Assembly: GCF_900156655.1 (NCBI RefSeq)
Contig: NZ_FTOG01000002.1
Coordinates: 248,001-312,000 of the forward strand
Direction: 5' to 3'
Length of the DNA stretch: 64,000 bases
Source of the DNA: Rhodobacter aestuarii
GTDB lineage: Bacteria; Pseudomonadota; Alphaproteobacteria; Rhodobacterales; Rhodobacteraceae
Part shown: piece after piece, positions 42,915 through 51,459 of the stretch
How positions within the stretch are numbered: position 1 is the first letter of the stretch
Layout: every line of letters starts with the position of its first letter
Translations under genes and position numbers: made by a program
Notes under the pieces: generated by a model
The model's database searches: none
The model's input: the letters and a program-made list of their open reading frames with translations, nothing else
What the model was told of the DNA's origin: nothing

Positions 42915-43433
42915 GTGACGGAGCCGCTCCCGCAAGCCGTGATGGCCAGCGGAAATGTCTTTATCAGCTACGGCCCTCTCATCTCGGCGGGGGCCGTTCT
43001 TGTATCGGCCATCGTGGCGGGCATCATTGCGCTGCGCAACATTGCCGAACAGCGCAAGATCGCGCGCCGCCGCGCCACGCTGGACCTGATCTCGCACCGC
43101 GAATGGGATGGCGATTACATCCGCATCCGGGCCGAGTTCAACAAACTCAAGCTCTCGCACCCGCCGCTCGAGTTCTGGGCCGCCGAGGAACATAAGGATT
43201 CGCCCCAGATCACCGTGATCCGCTCCATCTTGAACGATTACGAAATGATCTCGATCGGCATTCGCGAAGGCATTTTGGACGAGGCGCTTTACAAACGCTG
43301 GTTCCGCAGCAGCCTTGTGAACGACTATCAAAAAGCCAAGGCAACGATTGATACGATCCGGCAGCGCACCGGCGTGCCCACGATCTATGCCGAGTTTCAG
43401 GCGCTGGCAGAGCGCTGGACCAGCAAAAAGTGA
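42915..43433 (+). CDS. DUF4760 domain protein, membrane-anchored
   Basis: A 172-residue protein with one N-terminal membrane segment (AGAVLVSAIVAGIIALRNI) and a helical cytoplasmic part. ILNDYEMISIGIREGILDEA followed by WFRSSLVNDYQ is the DUF4760 core. The start is a GTG at 42915, 3 bp after the leader ORF stop; an ATG at 42942 is an alternative. Its topology (anchor plus cytosolic helices) is like that of the 42208 gene. The function is unknown. Confidence 0.8.
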   Translation: MTEPLPQAVMASGNVFISYGPLISAGAVLVSAIVAGIIALRNIAEQRKIARRRATLDLISHREWDGDYIRIRAEFNKLKLSHPPLEFWAAEEHKDSPQITVIRSILNDYEMISIGIREGILDEALYKRWFRSSLVNDYQKAKATIDTIRQRTGVPTIYAEFQALAERWTSKK

Positions 43434-43567
43434 CCTTTTCGCCTGCATTTCATCGTTTCACAGTTGGCGGGAGTGGACTAAGAAGCCCACAACCCGCTGG
43501 GCAGGCGTGGCGGCGTTAAGCGCCCTCTGCCCGGCCCCACCCTTGACCTGGCCACCCGCATCACCGC

Positions 43568-43849
43568 ATGTCTTCGCTTTTTGAAACAGATCACCGTCAA
43601 GGCTCGACCGAGCAGCGCCGCTTGTATGCGCTGTTTGAGATTGCCTATACCTTGGTCGATTTCGGGGCGGCGCTGTGTTTCATCGTGGGCTCGGTCTTTT
43701 TCTTTTACGACACACTCGTCTTTCCCGGCACATGGCTCTTCCTGATCGGGTCGATCCTGTTTGCCGCCAAACCCACCCTGCGCCTTGTGCGCGAGTTGAA
43801 ACTGCTGCGCATGGGCGATTATGCCGATATCGCCGAACGCCGAAAATAG
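43568..43849 (+). CDS. YrhK family membrane protein
   Basis: A 93-residue protein with two membrane segments and the conserved core YALFEIAYTLVDFGAALCFI with WLFLIGSILFAAKPTLRLV, which is the YrhK-like domain. The function is unknown. It ends 9 bp before pheT, so it is probably co-transcribed with it. Confidence 0.85.
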   Translation: MSSLFETDHRQGSTEQRRLYALFEIAYTLVDFGAALCFIVGSVFFFYDTLVFPGTWLFLIGSILFAAKPTLRLVRELKLLRMGDYADIAERRK

Positions 43850-43858
43850 GGGTCCACT

Positions 43859-46267
43859 ATGAAATTCACCCTCTCCTGGCTGAAAGACCATCTCGACACC
43901 GACGCTTCGGTGGACGAGATCGCTGAAGCGCTCACCGACCTTGGCCTTGAGGTTGAGGAAGTCGTGAACCCTGCGGCGAAACTGGCCACCTTCACGCTGG
44001 CCAAAGTGCTGCATGCCGAAAAGCACCCCGATGCGGATAAGCTGCGCGTGTGCAAAGTGCTGACGAACGAGGGCGAGAAGGTCATCGTTTGCGGCGCGCC
44101 GAATGCGCGTGAAGGCATCACCGTCGTTTTGGCGAAACCGGGCGACTATGTGCCGGGCATTGATGTCACCCTTGGCGTGGGCAAAATTCGCGGCATCGAG
44201 AGCCACGGGATGATGTGCTCCGAACGCGAGTTGGAACTGTCGGACGAGCATAACGGCATTATCGAACTGCCCTCGGGCGAGGTCGGGGACACATTCATCG
44301 ACTGGCTGGCCGAAAACCGCCCCGAAGCGGTGGACCCGGTGATTGAAATCGCGATCACGCCGAACCGCCCCGATGCGTTGGGCGTGCGCGGTGTGGCGCG
44401 GGATTTGGCCGCGCGCGGTATTGGGCAGTTGAAACCGCTCGAAGTGGAGGCGGTGCCGGGCGGATTTGAGAGCCCGATTTCGGTGCAAATCGACCCGGCG
44501 CTGAAAGAAAAAGGCTGCCCGCATTTCACCGGGCGTTTGATCCGTGGCGTGAAGAACGGCCCCTCCCCCGCATGGCTGCAAGCGCGACTGATGGCGATTG
44601 GCCTGCGCCCGATCTCGGCCTTGGTCGATATCACCAACTACTTCACCTATGATCTGAACCGCCCGCTCCACGTCTTTGACGCGGCGAAAGTGGCGGGCAA
44701 TCTGCGGATCATCCCCGCCAAGGGCGGCGAAGAACTGCTGGCGCTGGATGGCAAGACCTACACGCTCAGCACCGGCCAAATGGTGATTTGCGACGACAAA
44801 GAGCCCGAAAGCTTGGCCGGCATCATGGGCGGCGAACTTTCCGGCGCGACCGAAGACACGGTCGACGTCTTCCTCGAAAGCGCCTATTGGGACCCGATCA
44901 CCATTGCCGCCACGGGCCGCGCGCTGAAAATCAACTCCGATGCGCGCTACCGCTTTGAGCGTGGCGTGGACCCGGCCTTCACGCTGCCGGGGCTGGAACT
45001 GGCGACGCAAATGGTGCTGGATCTGTGCGGCGGTGAAGCCTCGAACGTGGTCTCGGATGGTGCGCCGCTGGATACCACCCGCGCCTATAAGCTCGACCCG
45101 GCCCGCGTGATTTCGCTTGTTGGGATGGATATCCCGGAAGCGACGCAACGCGAAACGCTCACCGCGCTTGGCTTCACGCTTGAGGGCGATATGGCCACCC
45201 CGCCGAGCTGGCGCCCCGATGTTTTGGGCGAAGCCGATCTGGTCGAGGAAGTGGCGCGGATCGCCTCGCTCACCAAGCTTGAAGGCAAGCCGATGGCGCG
45301 TGAAACCACGGGCGTGCCCGATGCCATTTTGACGCCGCTGCAAGTGCGCGAACGCACGGTGCGCCGCACGATTGCCGCGCTTGGCTACAATGAATGCGTG
45401 ACCTACAGCTTCATTGATGCGAAATCGGCCACCCTTTTTGGCGGCGGGGCCGAGGCCACGCGGCTGGAAAACCCGATCTCCTCGGAAATGACCCATCTGC
45501 GCCCCGACCTTTTGCCGGGGCTCTTGCAAGCCGCCGCCCGCAACCAAGCGCGTGGCTTTGCCGATCTAGCGCTGTTTGAGGTTGGGCCGGCCTTCACCGG
45601 CGGCGAACCGGGCGACCAAGTGCTGCAAGCGGCGGGTCTTTTGGTTGGCGCATCCGCCCCGCGCGACCCGTGGGGCTCGCGCCGCGCGGTGGATGTTTAT
45701 GACGCCAAGGCCGATGTCGAAGCCGTGCTGAGCGCCATCGGTGCGCCTGCACGCGCGCAAATCAACCGCAAGGTCGCGGGCTGGTTCCATCCGGGCCGGT
45801 CGGGCAATATCGCGCTTGGGCCGAACCTGATGGCGAGCTTTGGCGAAGTGCACCCGAAAGTGCTGCGCGAAATGGGCGTGAAAGGCCCGGCAGTCGCGTT
45901 CACGCTGCATATCGCTGCCGTGCCCTTCCCGAAGGTGAAAACCCCCACCCGCGCTGCGCTGAAACTGAGTGATCTGCACGCCGTGGAGCGCGATTTCGCC
46001 TTTGTGGTGGATGCGGGCGTCGAGGCGATCACCGCCGTAAACGCCGCCTACGGCGCCGATAAAACGCTGATCGAGGCGGTTTCGGTCTTTGACCAGTTCA
46101 CCGGCGCGAAAGCCGAAGAACAGATGGGCCCGGGCAAAAAGTCGATCGCGCTTTCGGTGCGGCTGCAACCGCGCGACAAAACGCTGACCGATGCCGAGAT
46201 TGAGGCCGTGGCGCAAAAGGTGGTCGATAAGGTCACTAAAGCCACCGGCGGCACGCAACGCAAATAA
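43859..46267 (+). CDS. pheT: Phenylalanyl-tRNA synthetase beta subunit
   Basis: An 802-residue subunit. The N-terminal tRNA-binding domain starts MKFTLSWLKDHLDTDA. The B1 domain (LAKVLHAEKHPDADKLRVC), the editing domain region (INSDARYRFERGVDPAF) and the C-terminal FDX-ACB domain (LSDLHAVERDFAFVVDAGVE and LSVRLQPRDKTLTDAEIE) are all visible. It forms the heterotetramer with PheS and edits mis-charged Tyr. It begins GGGTCCACTATG at 43859 after the YrhK gene and ends before a strong terminator. Confidence 0.97.
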   Translation: MKFTLSWLKDHLDTDASVDEIAEALTDLGLEVEEVVNPAAKLATFTLAKVLHAEKHPDADKLRVCKVLTNEGEKVIVCGAPNAREGITVVLAKPGDYVPGIDVTLGVGKIRGIESHGMMCSERELELSDEHNGIIELPSGEVGDTFIDWLAENRPEAVDPVIEIAITPNRPDALGVRGVARDLAARGIGQLKPLEVEAVPGGFESPISVQIDPALKEKGCPHFTGRLIRGVKNGPSPAWLQARLMAIGLRPISALVDITNYFTYDLNRPLHVFDAAKVAGNLRIIPAKGGEELLALDGKTYTLSTGQMVICDDKEPESLAGIMGGELSGATEDTVDVFLESAYWDPITIAATGRALKINSDARYRFERGVDPAFTLPGLELATQMVLDLCGGEASNVVSDGAPLDTTRAYKLDPARVISLVGMDIPEATQRETLTALGFTLEGDMATPPSWRPDVLGEADLVEEVARIASLTKLEGKPMARETTGVPDAILTPLQVRERTVRRTIAALGYNECVTYSFIDAKSATLFGGGAEATRLENPISSEMTHLRPDLLPGLLQAAARNQARGFADLALFEVGPAFTGGEPGDQVLQAAGLLVGASAPRDPWGSRRAVDVYDAKADVEAVLSAIGAPARAQINRKVAGWFHPGRSGNIALGPNLMASFGEVHPKVLREMGVKGPAVAFTLHIAAVPFPKVKTPTRAALKLSDLHAVERDFAFVVDAGVEAITAVNAAYGADKTLIEAVSVFDQFTGAKAEEQMGPGKKSIALSVRLQPRDKTLTDAEIEAVAQKVVDKVTKATGGTQRK

Positions 46268-46276
46268 CCGCGCGTC

Positions 46277-46294
46277 GCGTGACGCAAGTCACGC
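46277..46294. promoter_or_regulatory. 18-bp dyad between pheT and the GMC gene
   Basis: GCGTGACGCAAGTCACGC has 7-bp arms around GCAA. It may be an operator for the GMC gene or an extra hairpin in the pheT 3' end. Confidence 0.35.
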
Positions 46295-46318
46295 TGTGCA
46301 AAGGGCAAAAACAGGTTA

Positions 46319-46347
46319 GGCTCCTCCCATCCGGGAGGGGCCTTTTT
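46319..46347 (+). terminator. Intrinsic terminator of pheT that also holds the Shine-Dalgarno of the GMC gene
   Basis: GGCTCCTCCC (46319-46328) pairs with GGGAGGGGCC (46333-46342) through one G:U wobble, loop ATCC, then TTTTT (46343-46347). GGAGG (46334-46338) in the 3' arm is seven bases before the TTG (46346) that starts the GMC gene. Confidence 0.85.
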
Positions 46348-47959
46348 GCAATTCGATTATGTGATCTTGGGCGGCGGCTCGGCGGGCGCGGTTCTGGCGG
46401 CACGGCTCAGCGAAGATGCCGATATATCCGTCTGCTTGGTCGAGGCGGGAGACGAGGCGCGCGATATTTTGGTGCGAGCACCCGCATTGGTGGCGGCTTT
46501 GGTGCCGGGCTATTTGCGCGCGCATAACTGGGCGCTGCACACCGTTCCGCAACCGGGGCTCAACGGGCGGAGGGGGTTCCAGCCGCGTGGGCGGGGGTTG
46601 GGCGGCTCTTCGGCCATTAACGCGATGCTCTATGTGCGCGGCCACCCGTCAGACTATGATCGCTGGGCCGAAATGGGCGCCACGGGCTGGGCGTGGGGGG
46701 ATTGCCTGCCGTGGTTCAAAACGTCCGAGCGCAATATGCGCGGGGCGTGCGCCTTGCATGGCGATGCCGGGCCGCTGCAAGTGGGCGATCAACGCCGCCC
46801 GCGCAAAATCTCGCAAGCCTTTATCGAGGCTTGCGGCGCAGTCGGCTGCGCACCGAATGAGGATTTCAACGGGCCAGACCAAGAAGGCGCCGGGCTCTAC
46901 CAAGTCACGCAATTTTGGGATGGGCCGCACAAGGGCGAGCGCTGTTCGGCGGCTGCCGCCTATCTGCACCCGGCAATGCAGCGCCCCAATCTGACCGTGC
47001 TGACCCGCAGCCGCGCCGACAAGATCCTGCTTGAGGATGGGCGCGCGGTGGGCGCTTTGGTGCGCCAAGGCCGCAAACGGTTGCGGGTTGAGGCGCGGGC
47101 AGAGGTGATTGTGTCGGCGGGCGCCTTTGGCTCCCCCCAGCTTTTGATGCTTTCGGGCATCGGCCCCGGCGCGCATCTGCAAAGCCTTGGCATTGCGGTG
47201 CGAAATAACCTGCCCGGTGTCGGTGAAAACCTGCATGACCACCTTGATTACATCATTTCCTATACCTCGCCCCGGCGCGATGTGGTGGGGCTGAACCCCG
47301 GCGGGCTGATGCGGCTTGCCCGCGCCGCAGGGGGCTGGCGCAAACATGGCGAGGGGCTTTTTGCCTCCCCCATGGCAGAGGGCGGGGCGTTCTTGCGCTC
47401 CTCGCCTCAAGAGCCGATCCCGGATTTACAGATGCATTTCGTTGTCGGCATCGTCGATCAGCACATGCGCAAGATGCATACGGCCAATGGCTGGTCTGCC
47501 CATATCTGTGCCCTGAGGCCCCATGGGCGCGGCACGCTGCGTCTGGCCTCAAGAAACCCGCGCAAAGCGCCGCTGATTGACCCCGCCTTTTTGGCGGATG
47601 CGCGCGATGAAGCGCTGATGCTGCGGGCCGGACAGGTGCTGGAAAAGATCACCTCAGCAGCGCCGTTGGCGCCGTGGCGGGGCGAGCGGCTGTACCCGCA
47701 TGATGGATCAGATGCGGCGATCATGGCCGATATCCGCGCCCGCGCCGACACCGTTTATCACCCCGTTGGCACCTGCCGGATGGGCACCGATGAGCAGGCC
47801 GTGGTGGACCCAAAACTGCGGGTGCGCGGCATTGCAGGGCTGCGGGTGGTTGATGCCTCGGTCATGCCGCAGCTTGTCAGCGGCAATACCAATGCCCCAA
47901 CGATCATGATTGCGGAACGCGCGGCGGCCTTTATCCGCGCCGATCGCAAAGGCGGTTAG
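46346..47959 (+). CDS. GMC family FAD-dependent oxidoreductase (choline dehydrogenase-like)
   Basis: A 537-residue flavoenzyme. The FAD motif FDYVILGGGSAGAVLAARLS is at the N-terminus, which forces the TTG start at 46346 because no earlier ATG or GTG exists. GMC signature 1 (RGRGLGGSSAINAMLYVRG) and signature 2 (GAFGSPQLLMLSGIGP) follow. The C-terminal His and Asn regions are YHPVGTCRMG and LVSGNTNAPT. It is similar to BetA and alcohol dehydrogenases. The substrate is not defined; no betaine genes are adjacent. The ribosome binding site lies in the upstream terminator hairpin. Confidence 0.88.
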   Translation: MQFDYVILGGGSAGAVLAARLSEDADISVCLVEAGDEARDILVRAPALVAALVPGYLRAHNWALHTVPQPGLNGRRGFQPRGRGLGGSSAINAMLYVRGHPSDYDRWAEMGATGWAWGDCLPWFKTSERNMRGACALHGDAGPLQVGDQRRPRKISQAFIEACGAVGCAPNEDFNGPDQEGAGLYQVTQFWDGPHKGERCSAAAAYLHPAMQRPNLTVLTRSRADKILLEDGRAVGALVRQGRKRLRVEARAEVIVSAGAFGSPQLLMLSGIGPGAHLQSLGIAVRNNLPGVGENLHDHLDYIISYTSPRRDVVGLNPGGLMRLARAAGGWRKHGEGLFASPMAEGGAFLRSSPQEPIPDLQMHFVVGIVDQHMRKMHTANGWSAHICALRPHGRGTLRLASRNPRKAPLIDPAFLADARDEALMLRAGQVLEKITSAAPLAPWRGERLYPHDGSDAAIMADIRARADTVYHPVGTCRMGTDEQAVVDPKLRVRGIAGLRVVDASVMPQLVSGNTNAPTIMIAERAAAFIRADRKGG

Positions 47960-48684
47960 CGCCGCCTGCGTGGCACGATCGGCACCGAGGTCGCTTGATA
48001 GTCGATGGACGGATGGGGCGGTTGGCCCTGCGTTTGCCCCCAAAACGCCGGGCCGCCAAGGCGCAAAAAGCGCGGCAAAATCATCGCAACGCCCGCCACG
48101 AAGCCCCCCACATGCGCCATATAGGCCACGCCATCGCTGCCCGCGCCAAGGCTGTTAAACAGCTGAAACGCGAACCATGCCCCCAGCACCCAAAAGGCGC
48201 GCAGGGTGAAAATTTTGTAGATGATGATGAAGATCACCAAAATATCGACACGGGCGCGGGGGAAGAGCAGCAAATACCCCCCCATCACCGCCGCCACCGC
48301 GCCAGAGGCCCCAACCATTGGCACCGAACTATGGGGCTCAAGCGCGATTTGCGCGGCCGCAGCAGCCAATCCGCCCAGCAGGTAAAAGATCGCAAAGCCA
48401 AAATGGCCAAGCTGGTCTTCTAAGTTGTCACCAAAGACCCATAAAAACAGCATATTACCGCCGATATGCATGATCCCGGCATGTAAGAACATGTAGGTGA
48501 ACAGCCCATGCAGCCAGACGCCATGCGTGACCGCCTCGGGATACAGCGCGCCCTGCAGCCACAGCCCGCGCATATTGCCCCCCCAATCTACGGTGAGCAG
48601 ATAGATGATAAGATTGAGCGCAATGATCGCCCAAGTGACCCAAGGCGTGCGGTTCGACGGGTTGTGATCGCGGATCGGGAACAT
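47956..48684 (-). CDS. Rhomboid family intramembrane serine protease
   Basis: A 242-residue protein with six or seven membrane segments. The catalytic Ser is in GASGAVAAVMGGY and the catalytic His in YMAHVGGFVAG. FTYMFLHAGIMHIGGNMLFL is the conserved loop and helix after TM1. It cleaves membrane-protein substrates inside the bilayer. The last bases overlap the end of the GMC gene in convergent orientation. The start ATG (48682-48684) gives MFPIRDHNPSNRTPW, the standard rhomboid N-terminus in this group. Confidence 0.94.
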   Translation of the reverse strand: MFPIRDHNPSNRTPWVTWAIIALNLIIYLLTVDWGGNMRGLWLQGALYPEAVTHGVWLHGLFTYMFLHAGIMHIGGNMLFLWVFGDNLEDQLGHFGFAIFYLLGGLAAAAAQIALEPHSSVPMVGASGAVAAVMGGYLLLFPRARVDILVIFIIIYKIFTLRAFWVLGAWFAFQLFNSLGAGSDGVAYMAHVGGFVAGVAMILPRFLRLGGPAFWGQTQGQPPHPSIDYQATSVPIVPRRRR

Positions 48685-48726
48685 GAGGCGAGCCTTTCGG
48701 AAACCTGTGGCGGCGTCAAGCGGGGC

Positions 48727-49143
48727 TCATTTATGTGCACGGATCAGCGGCTTGCCTTCAAGATCGGTGAATTCCAGCGTCTCGCCCACAAGCCGCAGCC
48801 CCTTGGCGCGGCCAATCGTGGAATGGAAGGCCTGCTCCACCTCCATCTCCGTAGGCGGGCACATCATCCGGGTGCCGCTCAGCGCGCCGACATGCAACAG
48901 GTTTTCACGCATCTCGACCCGGCCAGAATAGCGATTGCAGCCAGATTGCCCCGCAATCACCCCCGGTTCAGGCGCGGTCATCGTGACCGCGATCCCATCG
49001 GGCACCACCATGCCCGCAATATCGAACACATGCCATTGGCTCGCGTGATCGAGCAGGTTCAGCGGATCGGTCAAAGGTTTGGGCACCTCTTCCTTGCAGG
49101 CGGCAAGGGCAAGGACCAGAACAAGCAGCAGGCTCGGGCGCAT
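48727..49143 (-). CDS. META domain lipoprotein (HslJ-like)
   Basis: A 138-residue protein. A lipobox (LLLVLVLALAACKEE, Cys near 17) is followed by a META/HslJ-like beta domain with the core GQSGCNRYSGRVEM, TRMMCPPTEMEVEQAFHSTI and LEFTDLEGKPLIRAHK. META-domain proteins are outer-membrane or periplasmic and are linked to motility or heat-shock resistance in other bacteria. It reads toward the rhomboid gene, 42 bp after it in the opposite coding order, probably from its own promoter. Confidence 0.85.
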   Translation of the reverse strand: MRPSLLLVLVLALAACKEEVPKPLTDPLNLLDHASQWHVFDIAGMVVPDGIAVTMTAPEPGVIAGQSGCNRYSGRVEMRENLLHVGALSGTRMMCPPTEMEVEQAFHSTIGRAKGLRLVGETLEFTDLEGKPLIRAHK

Positions 49144-49217
49144 GGGCACTCCATCAATTTGGACGAGACTGCGCTTGCCCAGACGACGACGCAAGCCGCC
49201 TCACGCAAAGGTGTGCC

Positions 49218-50060
49218 CTAGAACGTGGGCGGCGTGTTCACCCAGATCACCACCGTGCGCCCGTCAGCGGCATTGGCCCAAGCATGCGGTCGGCGGCTTT
49301 CAAAATAGATGCTGTCGCCGGGGCCAAGTTCGTGCAGTTCATCGCCATCTAGGGTGATGCGAAAGCGCCCCTCAATCACGGTGATAAACTCTTCGCCCGC
49401 ATGGCCATAGCCGCCCTCAGACGCGGCACCGGGGGCGAGAATGAAGCGGTGGCAATCCATCTGCCGCTCGCCCTCAGCCAAAACTTCGACCCGCACGCCC
49501 TCGACCGGCATCGGCCAAATCCGCGCCGCGCCCGCGCGCACAACGGGATGCCCCTCTTCCTCCTGCCCAGAGAGGCGCGAGACCGTGGTGCCATAATATT
49601 GCGCGAGATCGGCAAGCGTCTTGAAGGACACGCCTGCCCCGGTGCGCTCAAGCGTGCTGAGCCCAGAGGCCGAGGCCCCAACGGCCTGCGCCACCGCCTC
49701 CAGCGTTTCGCCGCGCGCTTGGCGCAATTGGCGCAAAGCCGCGCCAAGCGGTTCGTTGGTGATCGCGGCCTCAGTGGGTGCGCTGTTTTCACTTTCGAGC
49801 GCGGCCCGAATGGCCGCCGGGTTCAACCCCGCCTCGCGCCGCAAATAAGCGATGCGCTGCAACCGCGCCACATCCGCCGCCGCGTAAAGCCGCTGCCCAG
49901 AGGCACGGCGCTGCGGTGTCACCAAGCCTTGCGTCTCCCACAGCCGCAAGGTGGAGGGCGCAACCCCCGCCGCGCGTGCCGCCTCGGTCACCCGAAACAG
50001 CGGGGGCGGCGCATCGGGTTCCGTGTCGGAGGAAACAGGTTTGGGCAATGGATCAGTCAT
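49218..50060 (-). CDS. Transcription regulator fusing MerR-type HTH, Xre-type HTH and cupin
   Basis: A 280-residue protein with three parts. Residues 22-95 form a MerR-like helix-turn-helix (FRVTEAARAAGVAPSTLRLWE, LYAAADVARLQRIAYLRR). Residues about 105-165 form an Xre/Cro-type helix-turn-helix (LRQLRQARGETLEAVAQAVG, SGLSTLERTGAGVSF). The C-terminal about 100 residues form a cupin (YGHAGEEFITVIEGRF, LGPGDSIYFESRRPHAW). Xre-cupin regulators such as PuuR sense small metabolites. It is divergent from gabT, so it probably controls amino acid or polyamine use. The ATG is at 50058-50060. Confidence 0.85.
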   Translation of the reverse strand: MTDPLPKPVSSDTEPDAPPPLFRVTEAARAAGVAPSTLRLWETQGLVTPQRRASGQRLYAAADVARLQRIAYLRREAGLNPAAIRAALESENSAPTEAAITNEPLGAALRQLRQARGETLEAVAQAVGASASGLSTLERTGAGVSFKTLADLAQYYGTTVSRLSGQEEEGHPVVRAGAARIWPMPVEGVRVEVLAEGERQMDCHRFILAPGAASEGGYGHAGEEFITVIEGRFRITLDGDELHELGPGDSIYFESRRPHAWANAADGRTVVIWVNTPPTF

Positions 50061-50117
50061 TTTTGCAGCCTTACGCCCAGAAGATGCGCCCTGCCACCGA
50101 AACTGACAAGAATTTTC

Positions 50118-50134
50118 TTGCAGAAAAAATGCAA
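50118..50134. promoter_or_regulatory. Dyad TTGCA-N7-TGCAA between the regulator and gabT
   Basis: TTGCAGAAAAAATGCAA is a 17-bp dyad with 5-bp arms, about 40 bp before gabT. A second half-site, TTTTGCAG, lies at 50061-50068 next to the regulator start. It is a candidate operator for the MerR/Xre/cupin regulator in the divergent promoter region. Confidence 0.4.
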
Positions 50135-50172
50135 AGTGATGAAGGATGGGGCATCTCGAATCGGAGCCCCCC

Positions 50173-51456
50173 ATGACTGTCCAGACCTCGCCGGAACTCA
50201 CCGCACGCCGCCAAGACGCCATCGCCAAGGGCGTTGGTATGACGACGCAGATCTATGCCGAACGGGCAGAGAATGCGGAGATCTGGGACAAAAACGGCAC
50301 CCGTTACATCGACTTTGCGGCGGGCATCGCGGTGGTGAACACCGGGCACCGCCACCCAAAGGTGATCGAGGCGGTGAAGAAGCAATTGGATGCGTTCACC
50401 CACACCTGCCACCAAGTCGTGCCTTATGAAAACTACCTCGCGCTGGCCGAGCGGCTGAATGCGCTGGTGCCGGGGGATTTTGCGAAGAAAACCATCTTTG
50501 CGACCACTGGGGCGGAAGCGGTGGAAAACGCCGTGAAGATCGCGCGGCACTATACCGGGCGCGCGGGCGTTGTGGCCTTTGCGGGCGGCTTTCATGGCCG
50601 TACTTTCATGGGCATGACGCTGACCGGCAAGGTCGCGCCCTATAAAGCGGGCTTCGGCCCGATGATGAATGATGTTTGGCACCTGCCCTTCCCCTGCCCG
50701 CTGCATGGCGTGAGCGCCGAAGAGGCCGTCGCGGGGCTGGAGCGGCTCTTTAAAGCGGATATCGAACCGGGCCGTGTGGCGGCGATTATCGTTGAACCCG
50801 TGCAGGGCGAAGGCGGCTTCTACCCGGTGCCCGAAGGGTTCATGGGCAAGCTGCGCGAACTTTGCGACAAGCATGGGATCGTGCTGATTGCCGATGAAGT
50901 GCAGACTGGCTTTGCCCGCACCGGCAAGCTTTTCGCGATGGAACACCACGGCGTTGCGGCGGACCTCACCACGATGGCGAAGGGGCTGGGCGGGGGTTTC
51001 CCGATCTCGGCGGTGACCGGGAAAGCCGAAATTATGGACAGCCCGAACCCCGGCGGGCTGGGCGGCACCTATGCCGGTGCGCCGATTGCCGTGGCTGCCG
51101 CCCATGCGGTTTTGGATGTGATCGAAGAAGAAGACCTTTGCGCCCGCGCCGAACGCTTGGGGGCACGGCTCAAACAACGCTTGGCGGCGATGCAAGACGC
51201 GGTGCCGGAAATCGTCGATATCCGCGGCCCCGGCTTCATGAATGCGGTCGAATTCAACGTCGCCGGCACCGAGACGCCGAACCCCGAAATGACCAACCGC
51301 ATCCGCGAAGAAGCGCTGAAACGCGGCCTGATCCTGCTCACCTGCGGGGTTTATGGCAATGTGATCCGCTTCCTTGCGCCGCTCACCATCCCCGATGCAA
51401 TCTTTGACGAGGCGCTTGATATCCTTGAAGCCTCGATCCTTGCGGCAAAGGGCTAA
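50173..51456 (+). CDS. gabT: 4-aminobutyrate aminotransferase
   Basis: A 427-residue class III PLP aminotransferase. TGAEAVENAVKIARHYTG (about 112-129) binds PLP, IVEPVQGEGGF and DEVQTGFARTGKLF are class III motifs, and Lys270 in TTMAKGLGGGFPISAV is the Schiff-base residue. It transfers the amino group of GABA (or 5-aminovalerate) to 2-oxoglutarate. Its N-terminus (PELTARRQDAIAKGVG) is also a gabT mark. No gabD is adjacent, but an aldehyde dehydrogenase is present 9 kb away. It is followed immediately by an Lrp-type regulator gene. Confidence 0.93.
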   Translation: MTVQTSPELTARRQDAIAKGVGMTTQIYAERAENAEIWDKNGTRYIDFAAGIAVVNTGHRHPKVIEAVKKQLDAFTHTCHQVVPYENYLALAERLNALVPGDFAKKTIFATTGAEAVENAVKIARHYTGRAGVVAFAGGFHGRTFMGMTLTGKVAPYKAGFGPMMNDVWHLPFPCPLHGVSAEEAVAGLERLFKADIEPGRVAAIIVEPVQGEGGFYPVPEGFMGKLRELCDKHGIVLIADEVQTGFARTGKLFAMEHHGVAADLTTMAKGLGGGFPISAVTGKAEIMDSPNPGGLGGTYAGAPIAVAAAHAVLDVIEEEDLCARAERLGARLKQRLAAMQDAVPEIVDIRGPGFMNAVEFNVAGTETPNPEMTNRIREEALKRGLILLTCGVYGNVIRFLAPLTIPDAIFDEALDILEASILAAKG

Positions 51457-51459
51457 ACG

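Noticed and set aside
43478-45547. 689-residue minus-strand frame
   Set aside because: It is antisense to the YrhK gene and pheT; composition is that of a shadow frame.
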